From Bacteroidaceae bacterium (GTDB taxonomy: Bacteria > Bacteroidota > Bacteroidia > Bacteroidales > Bacteroidaceae): a stretch of 9,251 bases of DNA. Numbering within the stretch: the stretch's first letter is position 1; each line of letters starts with the position of its first letter. The DNA is taken from NCBI GenBank assembly GCA_021443285.1, contig JABUUG010000072.1, positions 13,429 to 22,679 of the forward strand, in the 5' to 3' direction. The notes beneath the pieces were generated by a model. That model was not told where the DNA came from. It did not search any database and saw nothing but the letters and a program-made list of their open reading frames with translations. Positions 6,312-9,251 of the stretch are shown in pieces. The translations under genes and the position numbers were made by a program.

Positions 6312-8474
6312 GTTAAAAACCAGTCTGTTATCTTTTGTTTTTATTAGTATTGGCTTGTGTGGTGAGATTTTTCCTGCAAGAATCTCTTTACTGAGTTCGT
6401 TGAGCAGGTGATGTTGTAATGCTCGTTTAACAGGACGTGCTCCGAATTCGGGGTTATAGCCTTTTTCGGCGATGAAGTCTATAGCGTCATCCGTGACTCG
6501 GATTTCCATATCCTGTTCCTTAAGTGTTCTGTAGAGTTGTGAGATTTGCAGTTCAACGATCTGTCTTACCTCCTTTTTATTCAGCCTTTCAAAAAGTATA
6601 GTCTCGTCGATGCGGTTGAGGAATTCGGGTCTTATGTTTTGCTTCAGAAGATTAAGGATGTTATCTTTCAGGATGTTACGTCTTGCATAGCCCTGAGTTA
6701 CGTTTTCATCGTAATACTCGTTTATGAGATGACTTCCGAGATTGGATGTCATTATTATGATTGTGTTCTTGAAGTTGACGAGTCTGCCCTTGTTGTCTGT
6801 CAGTCGTCCGTCGTCGAGTACTTGGAGGAGTGTGTTAAAGACGTCTGGATGTGCTTTTTCTATTTCATCGAAGAGGACTACAGAGTATGGTTTTCTGCGT
6901 ACCGCCTCTGTGAGTTGTCCTCCCTCGTCGTATCCGATATATCCAGGAGGCGCACCGATGAGTCTGCTGACGGTATGACGTTCCTGATACTCGCTCATGT
7001 CAATACGAGTCATCATCGAATCGTCGTTGAACAGGTATTCAGCAAGTGCCTTAGCGAGTTCGGTTTTTCCGACTCCGGTACTTCCTAGGAAGAGGAAGGA
7101 TGCGATGGGGCGTTTTGCATCCTGTAGTCCGGCTCTTGAGCGACGTATGGCATTTGCCACAGCGTCTATGGCTTCTTCTTGACCTATGACACGATTGTGG
7201 AGTTCTTCTTCGATGTGAAGAAGTTTTTCCCTCTCACTCTGCATCATCCTTGCCACAGGTATTCCTGTCCACCTGGATACGACGTCGGCGATGTCGTCGG
7301 CGTTTACCACATCCCTTTGGGCAGATGAGGAAGTTTCTTTGGAGTAGCTGGCGGTCATTTTTTGAATGTCCTCTTCGAGTTTCTGGAGAATGCCGTATCG
7401 GATTTCCGCCACACGTGCATAGTTTCCATCTCGCTCTGCACTGTCTGCCTCGAGTTTCATTTTTTCGATTTGGTCGCGGTTCTGCTGAATCTTGTTTGTT
7501 ATCTCTTTTTGTTTTTCCCACTCGGCGCGCATTGTCTGGTCTTTCTTCTTCAGGTTGTCTATTTCTGCGGAGAGCATGTCTTCTTTTGTCTTGTCATTCT
7601 CGCGGCGTATAGCTTCCCTCTCAATCTCCAGTTGGAGGATGCGTCTTTCAAGTTCATCAAGTTCTTCGGGAACGGAATCGAGTGCCATACGGAGTTTTGC
7701 AGAAGCCTCGTCAATGAGGTCGATTGCCTTGTCGGGGAGGAAGCGGTCTGAGACATAACGTGTTGAGAGTTTTACAGCGGCTATGCATGCATCGTCGAGT
7801 ATGCGCACTTTGTGGTGACTCTCGTAGCGTTCCTTTATGCCTCGTAGGATGCTTATTGCGGCAGCTTCATCTGGTTCATCAACAGTGATTGACTGGAAGC
7901 GTCTTTCGAGTGCCTTGTCTTTTTCAAAATATTTCTGATATTCATCGAGCGTGGTTGCTCCGATTGCTCGCAGTTCGCCTCTTGCGAGTGCTGGTTTGAG
8001 GATGTTTGCGGCATCCATTGCTCCTTCGCTTTTTCCGGCACCGACGAGAGTGTGTATTTCATCGATGAAGAGGATAATCTCTCCGTTACTTGAAATTACT
8101 TCGTTTACGACATTCTTCAGTCGCTCTTCAAATTCTCCCTTGTATGACGCTCCTGCAACGAGTGCCCCCATATCAAGAGAGAAGAGTGTTTTTTCCTTGA
8201 GGTTTTCTGGCACATCTCCCCTTACTATACGCTGTGCCAACCCTTCGACGATGGCGGTTTTTCCTGTTCCCGGCTCTCCGATGAGTATAGGGTTGTTCTT
8301 TGTTCTTCTGGAGAGTATCTGCAGAATGCGTCTGATTTCGTCGTCGCGCCCGATGACTGGGTCGAGTTTTGCGTTTCTTGCATCCTCGATGAGATTCCGG
8401 CTGTACTTGCTGAGGTTCTCGTACTTCTTCGTTCCGTTTTGATTTCCGTAGTTTGTTTGGTTAGTCGTTTTCAT
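6306..8474 (-). CDS. clpB: ClpB disaggregase lacking the N domain
   Basis: This 722-residue cytoplasmic AAA+ chaperone threads aggregated proteins through a hexameric pore, normally with DnaK. NBD1 has Walker A GEPGTGKT (66-73), pore loop YKGE (Y111), Walker B LFIDE (135-139) and arginine fingers R191/R192. A coiled-coil M domain (about 262-385) identifies ClpB rather than ClpA or ClpC. NBD2 has Walker A GSTGVGKT (464-471; most ClpBs have GPTGVGKT), Walker B LFDE (534-537), pore loop GYIGYDEGG (511-519), arginine finger R621 and sensor 2 GARPVKR (678-684). No ClpP-docking IGF/IGL loop is seen. ClpB is usually about 860 residues. The missing part is the N domain, replaced by a short Asn/Gln-rich tail (MKTTNQTNYGNQNGTKKYEN) that joins the normal sequence at the linker. 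An in-frame stop 27 bases before the ATG excludes a longer product, and the next gene upstream is an esterase. AAGGAAAG (8478-8485) could be a ribosome site. I found no clear TAnnTTTG box for it between 8475 and 8530. Confidence 0.94.
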   Translation of the reverse strand: MKTTNQTNYGNQNGTKKYENLSKYSRNLIEDARNAKLDPVIGRDDEIRRILQILSRRTKNNPILIGEPGTGKTAIVEGLAQRIVRGDVPENLKEKTLFSLDMGALVAGASYKGEFEERLKNVVNEVISSNGEIILFIDEIHTLVGAGKSEGAMDAANILKPALARGELRAIGATTLDEYQKYFEKDKALERRFQSITVDEPDEAAAISILRGIKERYESHHKVRILDDACIAAVKLSTRYVSDRFLPDKAIDLIDEASAKLRMALDSVPEELDELERRILQLEIEREAIRRENDKTKEDMLSAEIDNLKKKDQTMRAEWEKQKEITNKIQQNRDQIEKMKLEADSAERDGNYARVAEIRYGILQKLEEDIQKMTASYSKETSSSAQRDVVNADDIADVVSRWTGIPVARMMQSEREKLLHIEEELHNRVIGQEEAIDAVANAIRRSRAGLQDAKRPIASFLFLGSTGVGKTELAKALAEYLFNDDSMMTRIDMSEYQERHTVSRLIGAPPGYIGYDEGGQLTEAVRRKPYSVVLFDEIEKAHPDVFNTLLQVLDDGRLTDNKGRLVNFKNTIIIMTSNLGSHLINEYYDENVTQGYARRNILKDNILNLLKQNIRPEFLNRIDETILFERLNKKEVRQIVELQISQLYRTLKEQDMEIRVTDDAIDFIAEKGYNPEFGARPVKRALQHHLLNELSKEILAGKISPHKPILIKTKDNRLVFNE

Positions 8475-8529
8475 GTGCTTTCCTTTCTTTAAGTTGTTGA
8501 ATCACGTATCAAAGAGCAAACGGCGTGCC

Positions 8530-8564
8530 AAAAAAACACCCCTTCCTGTAAGGGAGAGGGGTGT
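8530..8564 (-). terminator. Rho-independent terminator of the esterase gene
   Basis: On the minus strand ACACCCCT (8564-8557) pairs with AGGGGTGT (8543-8536), and a run of T follows directly (8536-8530 on the plus strand is seven A). The 13-base loop can pair further (CCT with AGG). It lies about 65 bases past the esterase stop and about 55 bases before the clpB start, so it isolates clpB from upstream transcription. Confidence 0.8.
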
Positions 8565-8571
8565 AAGGTTT

Positions 8572-8593
8572 ATCCGAAGCGCAAGCTTCGGAT
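8572..8593. other. 9-bp hairpin with GCAA tetraloop
   Basis: ATCCGAAGC (8572-8580) and GCTTCGGAT (8585-8593) pair perfectly around GCAA, a GNRA-type loop on the plus strand (TTGC on the minus strand). It lies in the 3' leader of the esterase mRNA just ahead of the T-tailed terminator and has no T run of its own. It may stabilise that mRNA end. No plus-strand gene is seen here. Confidence 0.55.
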
Positions 8594-8629
8594 GTGGGGA
8601 GGTAGCCGCAGGGGATGGTAACTTGGGGG

Positions 8630-9251
8630 TTATTTCAAGTGGGTAATGTTGAGTTTCATGTCAAGCCACTGTATCCATTGGTCGTATTGCTCTTGATTCC
8701 AGAAGTGTTTGGTTTTGGGGTATATGTGTATTTCTTTTGGTGCTTTGACGTTGTTGTATGTTGCCCAGCATGTTGTTGGTGGAACGACGTCGTCATTGTA
8801 TCCGAAGGAGTACCATCCCGGCTGTGTGATGCGTTGTGTGAAGTTTATTCCGTCGTAATATGCGAGTGTGTTGAGGACTTTAGGATCGGGTGTTTGTGTG
8901 TTGTTATAGAAATAATGTGGCCATCCGCATGGTATGTTTTTTAGTGAGGCTGTAAGGTCGCAGAGCGCGGGATGTACTGGTGCGTAGCAGGTGACTCGTT
9001 TGTCGAGTGCTGCGCAGACTATTGTTAGCCATCCTCCCTGACTGCTTCCGAGTACTCCAAGATTTTTTTCGTCCCAACAGGGCAGTGTAGCGATATAGTC
9101 TATTCCTCGGAGCGCCTCAATGATGACTCGTTTGTAGTAGAATGTTTCTTTGTCGTTGTTGTTGAATGTCCAGTAGTTGCAGAGTGGTCCGTTCTGGAGT
9201 TGTTCATAGAATGGCTTTTGGTTGGTAACTGGATCATGAGTGTGTGGTACT
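8630..9251 (-). CDS. Acetyl xylan esterase / cephalosporin-C deacetylase (CE7), 3' part
   Basis: The open frame enters from the right edge and ends at TAA (8632-8630), giving the C-terminal 206 residues of an alpha/beta hydrolase. The family removes acetyl groups from xylan or xylo-oligosaccharides, helping xylanases in plant-fibre breakdown. The nucleophile elbow GSSQGG follows the typical RGIDYIATLPCWDEKNLGVL run; its serine codon is at 9041-9043. The downstream ALDKRVTCYAPVHPALCDL block is typical of CE7. The catalytic Asp fits GYNDDVVPPTTCWATYN (codon 8792-8794) and the His fits IYPKTKHFW (codon 8705-8707), so the triad is complete. The N-terminus, including any signal peptide and the oxyanion-hole tyrosine, lies beyond 9251, so location in the cell cannot be judged. 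Roughly a third or more of the protein is missing by family length. Two hairpins follow its stop. Confidence 0.88.
   Translation of the reverse strand, partial: VPHTHDPVTNQKPFYEQLQNGPLCNYWTFNNNDKETFYYKRVIIEALRGIDYIATLPCWDEKNLGVLGSSQGGWLTIVCAALDKRVTCYAPVHPALCDLTASLKNIPCGWPHYFYNNTQTPDPKVLNTLAYYDGINFTQRITQPGWYSFGYNDDVVPPTTCWATYNNVKAPKEIHIYPKTKHFWNQEQYDQWIQWLDMKLNITHLK

Noticed and set aside
6546..8442. Long plus-strand frames opposite clpB (for example 6546-7088 and 7951-8442)
   Set aside because: They are opposite a highly conserved AAA+ gene, and their translations are Ser- or Phe/Val-rich as expected of antisense reads.
6306..8474. ClpA or ClpC rather than ClpB
   Set aside because: The long M-domain coiled coil and the lack of a ClpP-docking loop fit ClpB. 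The missing N domain alone does not make it ClpA/ClpC.
8615..8944. 109-codon plus-strand frame at the right end
   Set aside because: It is antisense to the esterase frame, whose triad motifs are clear. Its composition (Val, Phe, Cys, Trp) is typical of antisense translation.

Overview
The window looks like chromosome of a Bacteroidales bacterium, most likely Prevotella or a close relative. The evidence is a PorD (DUF4835) type IX secretion protein, a Bacteroidetes-style RecQ and UvrA paralog, a CE7-type acetyl xylan esterase, and several upstream regions carrying the Bacteroidetes -7 promoter box TAnnTTTG. No phage, transposase, CRISPR array or recognisable defence system is visible. The genus is inferred from gene content and style, not from a search.

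Layout, left to right. An 11-bp tandem repeat (2-57) abuts the stop codon of porD (minus, 57-962). A divergent promoter region (963-1122) separates porD from recQ (plus, 1123-3021). recQ converges on a tRNA-His(GTG) gene (minus, 3094-3168) that has its own promoter (3189-3219) and a T-tailed terminator (3049-3086). A plus-strand promoter overlapped by a perfect 11-bp inverted repeat (3278-3306) precedes a uvrA paralog (plus, 3354-6242). uvrA converges on an N-domain-less clpB (minus, 6306-8474). The 63 bases between them are mostly one repeat family, one copy of which forms a perfect 21-bp hairpin containing the uvrA stop codon. Upstream of clpB are two hairpins, one a T-tailed terminator, that close a partial CE7 esterase gene (minus, 8630 to beyond the right edge).

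Functionally, recQ and the UvrA paralog both belong to DNA repair. ClpB is a disaggregase, PorD belongs to protein export, and the esterase belongs to plant-polysaccharide breakdown. Apart from possible convergent or divergent coupling, each gene appears to be its own transcription unit. I see no new multi-gene system. The most interesting points are the ClpB lacking its N domain, the repeat that supplies both stop codons at the uvrA/clpB junction, the lost zinc ligands in the UvrA paralog, the palindrome over the uvrA promoter, and the nearly leaderless recQ start with an unusual RecQ domain order.
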